From positions 55,591 to 119,590 of the forward strand of contig JBGSNA010000225.1 in the NCBI GenBank assembly GCA_041739875.1: DNA of 64,000 nucleotides, written 5' to 3'. The notes beneath the pieces are model-generated. The model ran no database searches, was not told the origin of the DNA, and saw only the letters and a list, made by a program, of their open reading frames with translations. Source of the stretch: JBBSJZ01 sp041739875 (lineage in GTDB: Bacteria; Planctomycetota; Planctomycetia; Pirellulales; Pirellulaceae). Of the stretch, positions 1 through 8,518 are shown in pieces; position 1 is the stretch's first letter; each line of letters starts with the position of its first letter. Position numbers and translations under genes: made by a program.

Positions 1-510
1 GTGAACCTTACCAATCACGCTTACTTCAATCTGGCAGGTCCCGGCGGTGACATCCGCGACCATGAACTGCAAATCAATTCGGTGCAGTACACAATCCCAG
101 ACTCGTCACTGATTCCCACAGGCGAAATCGAATCGGTCGTTGGCACACCGCTCGACTTTCGCAAGCCACATAAAATTGGTGAGCGAATCGATGAGCTAGA
201 GGACACGCGCGGCTATGATCACAACTTCGTGCTTGACCAAACATCCGTCGGATTGCAGCTCATCGCACGAGTTCGGGACCCCGATTCTGGACGCGTCATG
301 GAGTTGCTAACCACGGAGCCAGGTGTCCAACTCTACACGGCTAACGGGTTCAGCGGCAAACCGTTTCCCAAACACGGGGCATTCTGCTTAGAGACCCAGC
401 ACTATCCGGACTCGCCAAATCGATCTGAATTTCCAACAACCATTGTCCGGCCTGGTACCGTTTGGAAATCAACCACGGTATTTCGATTTTCCACTGCCGT
501 GGCGCATTAG
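1..510 (+). CDS. galM: Aldose 1-epimerase (galactose mutarotase), C-terminal part
   Basis: Interconverts the alpha and beta anomers of aldoses. The visible 169 residues match the C-terminal half of the GalM family: NLTNHAYFNL with the conserved His near the start, the LIPTGEI and TPLDFR blocks, and LETQHYPDSPN with the conserved Glu taken as the catalytic base. Family members are about 340-390 residues, so the gene begins before the window. The GTG at base 1 is an internal Val codon, not a start. A second, different mutarotase (hexose-6-phosphate type) lies at 6778-7644. The gene ends at TAG/TAA-type stop before 510, and no clear terminator hairpin follows. Confidence 0.87.
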   Translation: MNLTNHAYFNLAGPGGDIRDHELQINSVQYTIPDSSLIPTGEIESVVGTPLDFRKPHKIGERIDELEDTRGYDHNFVLDQTSVGLQLIARVRDPDSGRVMELLTTEPGVQLYTANGFSGKPFPKHGAFCLETQHYPDSPNRSEFPTTIVRPGTVWKSTTVFRFSTAVAH

Positions 511-594
511 AAGTTAACGAGAATTTTTCCTTAAACACTCGCTAACACACATGGTGTGGCTACGTTCCTTCCTAGCGATCAAGCCTGTGTTTCT

Positions 595-1065
595 CTAACG
601 ATTCATCTTTGCTGATGTCGTCGCAACGAGCGTCACGGGCGAGGAAGCCATTGTGGCCAATGCTTCTGTCTTTGCAATCGGCGTCAGAATTGGTGAAATC
701 CAAACCAAGACTTCGCCTTCAGCGAGTTCTGGTGCTGGGAATATACTTGCACAACATGGCTCTGGAGCAGGCTCAGGTTCGCAACAAGCTGGTTCTGGTG
801 CTGGTTCGCAGCACACGGGCTCAGGCGCCGGTTCACAGCAAACCGGTTCTGGCGCCGGTTCACAGCAAACCGGTTCTGGTGCCGGTTCACAGCAAACCGG
901 TTCAGGTTCTGGCTCGCAACAAACGGGTTCTGGCTCACAGCAACATGCCGCTTTTTTGCAGCCAAACAATTTCTTGAAAATACCCGCCTCAGCCGTTTGA
1001 GCATTGAACTGCGAAAGTGCAGCAAACGCCACAGCGACTAAGGTGACTCGTCCCATCATTTTCAT
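595..1065 (-). CDS. Secreted Cys/Pro/Glu-rich repeat protein
   Basis: Unknown function. I start at ATG 1065 (MKMMGRV) instead of the longer frame to 1125, because CGGAG sits 7 bases upstream and a signal peptide follows at once (VTLVAVAFAALSQFNAQTAEA). The mature protein opens with GIFKKLFGCKKAACCC, then a block of nine-residue units of the form CCEPAPEPV. It ends with a non-repetitive tail of about 45 residues (PAPELAEGEVLV onward). The paired cysteines suggest metal binding or disulfide cross-linking outside the cytoplasm; that is inference. Similar short CC-PEP proteins occur in planctomycetes. The repeat is so regular that other frames on both strands are also open here. Confidence 0.7.
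   Translation of the reverse strand: MKMMGRVTLVAVAFAALSQFNAQTAEAGIFKKLFGCKKAACCCEPEPVCCEPEPEPVCCEPAPEPVCCEPAPEPVCCEPAPEPVCCEPAPEPACCEPEPAPEPCCASIFPAPELAEGEVLVWISPILTPIAKTEALATMASSPVTLVATTSAKMNR
797..931 (-). repeat. Five 27-bp tandem repeats coding CCEPAPEPV units
   Basis: Units at 797-823, 824-850, 851-877, 878-904 and 905-931. The second and third are identical, the fourth differs by two bases, and the outer two are more divergent. A length of 27 keeps the frame of the Cys/Pro/Glu protein. Unit number probably varies between strains; that is inference. Confidence 0.9.
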
Positions 1066-1125
1066 TCTGAATCTCCGATATTTCGTGTCATTCGAACGGT
1101 TGAAAAAGGGATGGCTGGAGTACAT

Positions 1126-1514
1126 GACGTTGCTCCTAGAAAGGTTTCATCCCCGCGATGAACCGACCTATTGCAACGCCTATGCCAATCAGCGCGATCA
1201 GAATGGGCAGCTTGAGACGAAACGTGGGGATGCGGAGATATCAGCAGCACCAGAACAAACGAAGCCGCAAATCCCACCCATAGCCCCCATGTTTTCACTG
1301 CCGTCGATTGTTCAAAACCAAGACATTTGATTCAGAACCTGCGCTGCATTCTGGCATTGGTGCCTGCTTTCTTTGCATGCCCCCAAGCTTTAAACAAGCT
1401 TGCCATGTTGTTTTCAGTGCCCTATCGGCGAAATCAAAGCGATCCATTGATTCGTGATATGCTAATTGCAGCACGACAGCTGACTGAAACGCTTCTTTTC
1501 GACGCAGATGAAAC
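1126..1514. other. Intergenic stretch with a possible broken small membrane-protein ORF
   Basis: No convincing intact gene. On the minus strand, one frame starting at 1298 gives a hydrophobic helix (TWGLWVGFAASFVLVLLIS) and then turns into non-membrane-like sequence. A neighbouring frame ending at the stop 1136-1138 gives a second hydrophobic helix (LKLPILIALIGIGVAIG) followed by RFIAGMKPF. Read together across a frameshift near 1210-1230 they would make a two-helix protein of about 50 residues. This could equally be chance. Confidence 0.25.
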
Positions 1515-3809
1515 ATGGCACGCGGACAACATCCCACGAGGCGACTTACTTTGAATCCTCAGCTACGCTTGCTCGTGTTGCTTCAACTTATTCTGACGGG
1601 GCCGATGCTCTGGGCAGCCGAAGACGTCATTGAACCGCCAGCAGCTTCGATCGCGAACCTGTCAACTGAAGAGCTAACGTCGGCGATTCGCGCTTCGCTG
1701 GTAACGATTCGAGTTCGCGATCGCGACGGAGATGAACTCGGACTCGGGACAGGCTTTGTCGTTGACGAATCTGGATTGATTGCCACCAACATGCACGTCA
1801 TAAGTGAAGGGCGCCCGATCGAAGTCGAGCTTTGGCCGAATCAGAAACTGGACGTGCTGGGGATCGAAGCAACCAGTCGCAGCAACGACCTCGCGCTCAT
1901 CCGTGTTGCACCGGACAATCATAAGCTGGTTGCGATTCCACTAGGCGACGATACCACCATTGACCAAGGCGTCCAAGTGCTTGCATTTGGCAATCCGCTC
2001 GGATTGCGTCACTCCGTCGTTCAAGGAGTTGTGTCCGCGCTTCGAGACATCGATTCGCGTGAGATGATTCAAATCGCAATCCCTATTGAACCTGGCAATA
2101 GCGGTGGTCCATTAGTCGACCTCAGTGGAACGGTTCGTGGAATCATTAACATGAAGTCACTTCAAATTGAGAATGTTGGCTTCGCTATTCCTGTGAGCAA
2201 ACTTCGCGAGTTAATTCAGTCACCCAATCCCATCTCGATTGGCCGCTGGGTGCGACTATCTGGCATCGATGCAGATCGCTGGCAACCGGTATTCGGAGCA
2301 CAATGGCGAGAACGATCGGGGATCATGGAAGTGAGCGGCCAAGGTGCAGGTTTTGGTGGCCGTTCGCTTTGCATTTACCAATCGCCGGTTCCATCAACTT
2401 CGTTTGAAGTTGCTGTGAACGTGAAGCTTGACGATGAGTCCGGAGCCGCCGGCCTGATCTTCCACGCCGACGGACAGGACAAACACTATGGATTCTACCC
2501 CAGCAGCGGCAAACTTCGCCTAACATGCTTCCAAGGGCCATCGGTCTATTCGTGGGAAGTTATCGAAGACATTGACAGTTCACATTACGTCCCTGGTCAG
2601 TGGAACAATTTGAAAGTGCGTGTCGAACCCAACAGCATTCAATGTTTCGTCAATGGCGAATTGGTGATTGCGTCCAAACATGCAGGTTTAACCAACGGAA
2701 AAGTTGGACTGGCAAAGTTTCGAAACACGAAAGCTGAGTTTCGCAAGTTCCAATGTGCCGAAAGCATTCCCGAAGATGAACTGAACGATGAAACCAAGAA
2801 CTGGTTCGATAATTTTCCTGACTTGGATTCCGCTGACCACTTCAGTGAGCTCGAAAGTATCGAGAGTCTCGCGACCACAAGTGAGGCGTCCGTAAGGGAG
2901 TTGATGCGAAACGCAAAGCGACTGAATGAACAAGCCAATCGCTTGGTTCGACTGGCCGACGACGTGCGTGTTGCGCCCGTGCTGCAAAAACTGAAAGACC
3001 TTTTCATGTCGCATGATGATGACGACCTCCTACACGGATCCCTGCTAATCGCATCGCTTCGACACCCGGACTTGGATATCGAAACATATTTGATGCGATT
3101 TGACGCGATGGCCGACGAAATTTCAACAACTTGGGCTGACGGCGCGAGCGATGACGAGAAACTTGCCTCAATCGATCGTTATCTGTTTGAAGAGAACGGT
3201 TTTCGTGGTGGACAAGACGAGTACTACCACGAAGCCAACAATCACATGGATCGAGTAATTGACGATCGCGAGGGAATGCCGATTACCCTCACGATTCTTT
3301 ACATGGAACTCGGTCGCCGTTTGGGTCTCACGATCGAAGGCGTCGGTTTACCAGGCCACTTTGTTGCTCGGTACCGATCCGACGACGGCAAAACACAGCT
3401 GATCGATGTGTTTGACAAAGCTCGTCGCATAGACGACGACGAAGCGGGGCGTCTGGTGATGATGAATCGCCAACGAAGACCGACAGAAGACGATTTTAAG
3501 GCTCAACTTCCGAAGGAGATTCTCGTTCGTATGCTCCATAACTTGGTCGGTTCTGCGGAACGAACGCGCGACCTTGATGCAATTCGACTGTACACTGAGG
3601 GCTTGGTCGCGCTCGACGAAAATGAGGCGGAGTACAGATTCATGCGAGGCATTACCCGTTACCAATCAGGTCGACTGCAGGCGGCTTCAGCGGATTTCGA
3701 GTGGCTTATCACCCGCAATCCAGAACACATTGATCTGGATCGAGTGCGTGTGATGCAAGAACAGGTTCAGCGACAAGTAAGTGAAACCAGGAGTCGACTG
3801 ACTCCATAG
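1515..3809 (+). CDS. Secreted trypsin-like serine protease fused to LamG-like and SirB1-like modules
   Basis: A 764-residue, three-part protein. An N-terminal hydrophobic signal (LLVLLQLILTGPMLWA) points to export. Residues about 50-225 form an HtrA-like chymotrypsin fold with a full triad: His94 in NMHV, Asp125 in NDLAL and Ser196 in GNSGGP. Residues about 240-420 resemble the LamG/DUF1080-type beta-sandwich (AGLIFHADG, GQWNNLKVRVE). Residues about 500-660 resemble SirB1/transglutaminase-like proteins (REGMPITLTILYMELGRRLGL, GLPGHFVARY), followed by a TPR-like tail. No PDZ domain is visible, unlike DegP. The ATG at 1515 is used; TTG at 1548 is a possible alternative. The substrate is unknown. 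Confidence 0.82.
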   Translation: MARGQHPTRRLTLNPQLRLLVLLQLILTGPMLWAAEDVIEPPAASIANLSTEELTSAIRASLVTIRVRDRDGDELGLGTGFVVDESGLIATNMHVISEGRPIEVELWPNQKLDVLGIEATSRSNDLALIRVAPDNHKLVAIPLGDDTTIDQGVQVLAFGNPLGLRHSVVQGVVSALRDIDSREMIQIAIPIEPGNSGGPLVDLSGTVRGIINMKSLQIENVGFAIPVSKLRELIQSPNPISIGRWVRLSGIDADRWQPVFGAQWRERSGIMEVSGQGAGFGGRSLCIYQSPVPSTSFEVAVNVKLDDESGAAGLIFHADGQDKHYGFYPSSGKLRLTCFQGPSVYSWEVIEDIDSSHYVPGQWNNLKVRVEPNSIQCFVNGELVIASKHAGLTNGKVGLAKFRNTKAEFRKFQCAESIPEDELNDETKNWFDNFPDLDSADHFSELESIESLATTSEASVRELMRNAKRLNEQANRLVRLADDVRVAPVLQKLKDLFMSHDDDDLLHGSLLIASLRHPDLDIETYLMRFDAMADEISTTWADGASDDEKLASIDRYLFEENGFRGGQDEYYHEANNHMDRVIDDREGMPITLTILYMELGRRLGLTIEGVGLPGHFVARYRSDDGKTQLIDVFDKARRIDDDEAGRLVMMNRQRRPTEDDFKAQLPKEILVRMLHNLVGSAERTRDLDAIRLYTEGLVALDENEAEYRFMRGITRYQSGRLQAASADFEWLITRNPEHIDLDRVRVMQEQVQRQVSETRSRLTP

Positions 3810-4136
3810 TCGAGGCGCCAAAGATAGTCTTCTATCCACAGATCTTCGTTGGACTGAAGCGTACGATGGCTGGAAATGGGAGCCACAAAGTATGAGCATC
3901 AAAAACGATAGCTCTACTGCCTTGGCAACGTAACCCCGCAAATCACTGCATTTGTGAATCTGCTTTTTTGGAATGCGCCCCTTGAGCGACATGTCTCAGC
4001 CAACAAACATCGAGCACAAATTTTGTCCGCATTTTAAACGTCAAGCCTAAGCCCCGCTCGAAGAGGTGGGCTCAATCATTCCTTCAAGAGATGGATGCCA
4101 AGCTGGTTCCCTCTGGCCAAAAATGGTACGGCTTTG
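3810..4136. other. Convergent intergenic region, no gene seen
   Basis: Lies between the ends of the protease fusion (+) and the kinase (-). A minus-strand ORF reaching in from the protease gene has a hydrophobic stretch, but it overlaps real coding sequence and is treated as chance. No clear terminator hairpin or RNA gene was seen. Confidence 0.5.
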
Positions 4137-5489
4137 TCAGTTCTCCGTAACGTCTCGGGCAACGGCGAAGATCAATCGCTCGTCGCTCACACTCTTGGCA
4201 GTCCGCTCAAGCGTGGCGTAATTTCCAGTTGCCGTCAGGTATCGATTGCGAAATCGCACGACGGGTTTCCCCTGACTCAGCACCGACATTTGCTCCACCG
4301 TCTCGTCTCGATCGTCCTCGTGAACGAAGTGCAAGAATTTCCGTGAGAGTAAATCGGCATCGCTATGTCCCAGGACCTTCGAGAAATTGGAATTGATCCG
4401 CACGAAATATCCATCCAAGTCAGCGATACAAAACAAGTCGAACGACAACTCGAAGAACCGATTCATGTCACTTTGAGCTTCGCGCAGCGTCGATTCTTGA
4501 TGCGCTCGAATGATTCGCGAAAGAACGAGTGCGTTTTGTGGTCGATGAATGGGGTCGCGACTCAGGCAATTGATTGCCAACCTCACGATCGCATCGTCAA
4601 GTCCACAATCCTTGAGCCGCTTTAACGTCTCACTGGTGCGAGCACACGCCGCGTATCGGTAAACTTGCCGTAACGACTTGCCTTCGTACGGCGCGTGTCC
4701 ACAGAGGATCTCACAAAGCATTCCACCGAGGCTGAACACGTCCGCGCGTTCGTCGAGCATTCCACCGCGTGCTTGCTCGGGCGACATGTACCGTGGCGTG
4801 CCGTTGACGCTGTGTTGTCGCGTCATGCCTTCGGCTCGACAAAACTCCACTCGATCATTTCCCGCAGGAGTGCATCGCTTCGCCAACCCCCAGTCCATCA
4901 CATTCACTTCGCCAAACGCGCCCACCATTACATTGGACGGCTTGAGATCCAAGTGAACGATTCCCAGTGAGTGAGCGAACGCCATCGTTTGGCAAACGTC
5001 GGCGAAGATATTCAATCGCTCCGCTGTACTTCGTTGTGGATCGACAAGAATTTGGGCAAACGTGACGCCATCAACAAGCTTCATCGCATGGAAAGGCCGA
5101 CCGTCTTTGCAATGTCCTAAAGCGTAGATCGGCGTGACGCCAGGATGCGTCAACTCGCTCATCACATACGCTTCCTTGACAAAATCTTGCTCTGCATCTG
5201 GCAAGCAAAGCCGATCACTTCGCAATACCTTAATCGCCACGTCTCGGTGCAGCGTTTCGTCGCGAGCTAAGTAAACAAGCCCCATGCCGCCGCGTTTGAG
5301 TAAACGAACGACTTTGAATTGGGTTGTTTCGAGTTCTGGGAATGGTTCTTCCGGCACGCCATTATCCGGCAATACGTCGTCTGTAACTCGTTCGTCGACG
5401 CCTTCGTCGGACTCATCGATATCAAAGTTCGAATTGTGCAGCACAAACTCAATCGGCTTTGTCTCGGAATTCTGGCTAGGATCGTCCAT
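4137..5489 (-). CDS. Serine/threonine protein kinase with C-terminal PAS domain
   Basis: Probably a cytoplasmic signalling kinase; no membrane segment is visible. The 450 residues begin with an acidic, low-complexity leader of about 55 residues. The kinase domain follows at about 58-330: glycine loop RGGMGLVY, Lys87 in VAIKVL, catalytic Asp181 in HLDLKPSN (HRD replaced by HLD) and a metal-binding motif DWG at 199-201 in place of DFG. GTPRYMSPEQ marks the activation segment. Residues about 340-450 form a PAS domain (FDLFCIADLDGYFVRIN, ending VARDVTEN), a likely sensory input. Putting PAS after the kinase on one chain is unusual. The gene is divergent from the ankyrin gene and stands alone. The substrate is unknown. 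Confidence 0.9.
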   Translation of the reverse strand: MDDPSQNSETKPIEFVLHNSNFDIDESDEGVDERVTDDVLPDNGVPEEPFPELETTQFKVVRLLKRGGMGLVYLARDETLHRDVAIKVLRSDRLCLPDAEQDFVKEAYVMSELTHPGVTPIYALGHCKDGRPFHAMKLVDGVTFAQILVDPQRSTAERLNIFADVCQTMAFAHSLGIVHLDLKPSNVMVGAFGEVNVMDWGLAKRCTPAGNDRVEFCRAEGMTRQHSVNGTPRYMSPEQARGGMLDERADVFSLGGMLCEILCGHAPYEGKSLRQVYRYAACARTSETLKRLKDCGLDDAIVRLAINCLSRDPIHRPQNALVLSRIIRAHQESTLREAQSDMNRFFELSFDLFCIADLDGYFVRINSNFSKVLGHSDADLLSRKFLHFVHEDDRDETVEQMSVLSQGKPVVRFRNRYLTATGNYATLERTAKSVSDERLIFAVARDVTEN

Positions 5490-5701
5490 TCGTCACCCTC
5501 GCGTCATCGAGCGAGCTACTACGCATCCGTGGGACACGGACGTCGCAGCGTTGCACCCCACCCGCAATGGTAGCGTTCTGTTGGGGGATATGCAAAAACA
5601 TTTTTCGAACGTTTGTTTCGGCTTCGAGCCCGCATACGTCATTCATTCGCGGATATGCTGACAAGATACTTTTCTGCGTTTCGATTCACGAGGAGTTCGC
5701 A

Positions 5702-6766
5702 ATGTTGTACCCAACGAACGATCTAATCCAATCTCTACGAGCGGGAAATTCGCATGACGCGTACGAGGCGATCAAAGCGGGAGCCGACCCGAATCACACT
5801 TCATCCGATGGCGACACGTCGCTGGATTTAGCAATCAGCCGTGGCGATAGCGACATGGTCACCGCACTGATTAAGGCTGGGGCCGATGTGAACCAGACGC
5901 ATCGCGGCAACACGCCGCTCGGACGAGCTGTGGAATTGGGCGATTTCGCAATTGCGCAGCTGTTGATTGAACACGGCGCATCGCCAGACGCTTGTGGACG
6001 TCGCGGCTGGACTCCGCTTTACCACGCCGCTTGGCGTGGGAACTTTGAAATGATGTCGCTTCTCGTGAATGCGGGAGCGGACGTCAACGCAGTCGACTCG
6101 CAAGGCGACACGGCGCTCTCGTGGGCGTTCGACAAACTCGAAACGGTCACCGCGCTTCTCACGCTTGGGGCAACTCCGCGAGAAATTGAAACGCACTTGA
6201 TCAAACCCTTGGATTTCCCCCAGCTCGCCGTGCGCCCCGCATTCACGGAACTGGCAAGCCGCTTGGAAACGATGAGTGGCCGAACTGGTTTGAAGTACCA
6301 ATTCGTCCCGGGCAGCTTCACGTTTATCATTGCTCCCGAGTCAATCGACGCGTTCATGGACCAAGTTTACGAACAAGCTCTGGCGGAAGATTGTCTTGTC
6401 TATAACTCTTTCCACAGCGACGAGCGGGGCCAATTCGTCTACTTGCTGCCAACGTCTGACAAATTCGCAGCGATGGCGGCATCACGAATCGGCGATCGTC
6501 CGGATGGACATGGCACGTATGGATTGATCGAAGGCTTCAAGCGATTTGACACCGAGTATCCCTATCAATTGCGAGGATGCCAGTCAAAAGGGATGCAAAT
6601 TGTCTTTGTCGACGACAATCTTGATCGCGGTGCCGCAGCGCGCCGACTTAACGAGATCTTTGTGGAGCTTAAAAAGGCAGACACGCAACATCATTGTGAT
6701 CCACCCATCTCGAAGTGGAAGAACACTCCCCGAGGAGCGATCATCAATTGGGAATGGAATGTGTAG
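5702..6766 (+). CDS. Ankyrin-repeat protein with uncharacterised C-terminal domain
   Basis: Starts at ATG 5702, with AGGAG at 5691-5695 six bases upstream; the open frame further 5' is not needed. The product is about 354 residues. The first half holds four to five ankyrin repeats, visible as DTSLDLAISRGDSDMVTALI, NTPLGRAVELGD, WTPLYHAAWRGNFEMMSLL and DTALSWAFDKLE, each followed by a turn such as AGADVN. The second half (from about residue 195) contains QFVPGSFTFIIAPESIDAF and a conserved-looking end, RGAIINWEWNV. I do not recognise this part as a named family. No signal peptide, so probably a cytoplasmic protein-binding factor. The next gene is convergent, 11 bases away. Confidence 0.82.
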   Translation: MLYPTNDLIQSLRAGNSHDAYEAIKAGADPNHTSSDGDTSLDLAISRGDSDMVTALIKAGADVNQTHRGNTPLGRAVELGDFAIAQLLIEHGASPDACGRRGWTPLYHAAWRGNFEMMSLLVNAGADVNAVDSQGDTALSWAFDKLETVTALLTLGATPREIETHLIKPLDFPQLAVRPAFTELASRLETMSGRTGLKYQFVPGSFTFIIAPESIDAFMDQVYEQALAEDCLVYNSFHSDERGQFVYLLPTSDKFAAMAASRIGDRPDGHGTYGLIEGFKRFDTEYPYQLRGCQSKGMQIVFVDDNLDRGAAARRLNEIFVELKKADTQHHCDPPISKWKNTPRGAIINWEWNV

Positions 6767-6777
6767 TTCGAAAATCG

Positions 6778-7644
6778 CTACGCGACACGGATTGTGACGG
6801 CAACGGTTTCTTCGGCGCCAGCGTCAAGCTCGAGTTGATTTGCTCCAACTCGAGCGGTTTCGACACAGCACATGCGTCGGTATTCGTCGTCTCCGAAGTC
6901 CGCCATTTTCTGACTTTTGGCAATCCAGGGATTCCAAACCACCGTCGACTTTGAGTTCTCGGGCCGCAGCACAATCGCGCGTCCTCGAGCAGGATCCTCA
7001 ATTCGCAGCTCGCTGGTCTCGCCGATATACACGCTGTCCGTTTCACGATCAAAACGAATCGGTTGACCTGAGGGTGGCTGGTGTGATGACGTTACCTTGT
7101 CAAAGAAGCCCACCTGCTCCAGCCCATAAACTTCTGCCGTGGTCGCATCTTGCAGATCAAAATAAGTATGCAGTGCCAACTCACAGGAGATTGAACCGAC
7201 AGAAGTGTTCTCCACCGTGAACAATAGTTTCAAGTCACTTCCAAATCGCATTTCATAAACAAGACGGAGTCCGTCGAGTTCGCAACCGAGTCGAGCGACC
7301 ACAACATCACCGTCGAGTTGCGTCGAGATGATATCCCACGCAAGGGTACGAACGAGCCCGTGCGCCGGAGCACTGCTATCGGTTGGATGCGGTCCAAACC
7401 ATGGAAAACAAATCGGGACGCCACCGCGAATCGCTTTTCCAGCTTCGTAGGAGGAATTCGCGCTCATGAAGATAAGGTCTTGGGACTGGCTCTTGGGGCG
7501 AAACGAGGCCACGTGTGCTCCGTGCAAAAAAAAACGTCCGCTGCACAGCGTAGAATCAATGTCGCCAACAACTAATCCACTCTCGTGTGCACGAAATGAA
7601 AGTTGTGGGCTAAGTCCAAATCGATGGTTCAGCTCTTGGGTCAT
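6778..7644 (-). CDS. D-hexose-6-phosphate mutarotase (YeaD-like)
   Basis: Aldose-1-epimerase superfamily enzyme that speeds anomer exchange of glucose-6-phosphate and related sugars. Its 288 residues fit the family length. Signatures: GKAIRGGVPICFPWFGPH, HGLVRTLAW and ELALHTYFDL with the likely catalytic His, then SELRIEDPARGRAIVLRPEN and a conserved end region (VVWNPWIAKSQKM, CVETA). No signal peptide, so cytoplasmic. It converges on the ankyrin gene and is divergent from the small secreted protein at 7820. It probably serves central sugar metabolism and is not an operon partner of either neighbour. Confidence 0.88.
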   Translation of the reverse strand: MTQELNHRFGLSPQLSFRAHESGLVVGDIDSTLCSGRFFLHGAHVASFRPKSQSQDLIFMSANSSYEAGKAIRGGVPICFPWFGPHPTDSSAPAHGLVRTLAWDIISTQLDGDVVVARLGCELDGLRLVYEMRFGSDLKLLFTVENTSVGSISCELALHTYFDLQDATTAEVYGLEQVGFFDKVTSSHQPPSGQPIRFDRETDSVYIGETSELRIEDPARGRAIVLRPENSKSTVVWNPWIAKSQKMADFGDDEYRRMCCVETARVGANQLELDAGAEETVAVTIRVA

Positions 7645-7819
7645 GCGGGATTCTCGCCAGGCGTGGATAAGTGAAGTTTCGCGAGCAAGATACCATCGTC
7701 CCCGGCTGCGATGATAGCCGCTGGCTGATGCAAGCCGCTCATGAATTCCGCCGCGCCAGTTTCGGTTACAATTGACGAAGTATGTTTCGAATTTGGTTCA
7801 AACGGAAGGATGTTTTCTG

Positions 7820-8452
7820 ATGTTTCGCATGACCGCTCTTTGTTGTGTTTGTACGTTCGTTTCTGTTTCTTCGGCACTGGCAGAGAAGAATGCTGAAATT
7901 GCACCCAAGCTTGCCAAGCTCCAGTCGCCGACGGTTACCGAGACTTTTGATTCACCGCTTTCGAAAGTTATGTCGGGCGTCAAGGGCGAGTGGACGGTTG
8001 CCGACGGAGTTCTGGTTGGCAAAGAATTGGCTTCCGACAAGCACGCCGCCGTGTTGAACTACCAAAAGTCGAATCGAAATTCTGTTGTTCGTTTCTCATT
8101 CAAGCTTGACGGGGAAACCAACGGATTCAACTTCAGCCTCAATCATGCTAAGGGGCACTTGTTCCGCGTCACTGTGACACCGAATGGAATGAGCGTGAAC
8201 TTAGACAAAGACAAGAACGATCCGGCGTCCAAGGCGGTCGCGATGGGGAGCGCGAAGGCCAAGTTTGAACAAGGTGTCTGGTACACAATGCAAATCGAGA
8301 TGATTGGTGATCGGGCTGTTGCGCAAGTAGACAACGGTGCAAGTGTTGAAGTTTCCAGTCCGGCGATTGATGTTGAAAAGCCGAACTATCGCTTCGTGAC
8401 AAAGGGAGATTCACTGTCGCTCGATGATCTGCACATCTGGGAACTCAAATAG
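7820..8452 (+). CDS. Small secreted protein, LamG/DUF1080-like beta-sandwich
   Basis: Starts at ATG 7820, with GGAAGG about nine bases upstream, giving about 210 residues. A signal peptide is clear: MTALCCVCTFVSVSSALA, cut before EKNAEI. The rest reads as one beta-sandwich of the kind seen in DUF1080 (3-keto-disaccharide hydrolase) and LamG proteins: ETFDSPLSKVMSG at the start, GEWTVADGVLVGKE, RFSFKLDGETNGFNFSL, and LSLDDLHIWEL at the end. The region GxWxxxDGxLxGxE is characteristic of this fold. Whether it is an enzyme or only binds sugar cannot be told. It lies 66 bases before a sulfatase on the same strand and may share its transcript. Confidence 0.75.
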   Translation: MFRMTALCCVCTFVSVSSALAEKNAEIAPKLAKLQSPTVTETFDSPLSKVMSGVKGEWTVADGVLVGKELASDKHAAVLNYQKSNRNSVVRFSFKLDGETNGFNFSLNHAKGHLFRVTVTPNGMSVNLDKDKNDPASKAVAMGSAKAKFEQGVWYTMQIEMIGDRAVAQVDNGASVEVSSPAIDVEKPNYRFVTKGDSLSLDDLHIWELK

Positions 8453-8518
8453 ACCACAACCCTTTGGCCACAGCATTGATTTGTCGAAACAAGTCATTCC
8501 GAGAGTGAGACTGTCCTC

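Noticed and set aside
797..931. CRISPR array
   Set aside because: Units are contiguous, coding and without spacers; no cas genes in the window.
653..1000. Plus-strand Gly/Ser/Gln repeat ORF, silk-like
   Set aside because: Antisense of the cysteine repeat gene; no ribosome site or signal peptide, and the repeat keeps all frames open.
3687..3992. Minus-strand ORF with a hydrophobic, signal-like segment
   Set aside because: Overlaps the end of the protease fusion, no ribosome site, no domain.
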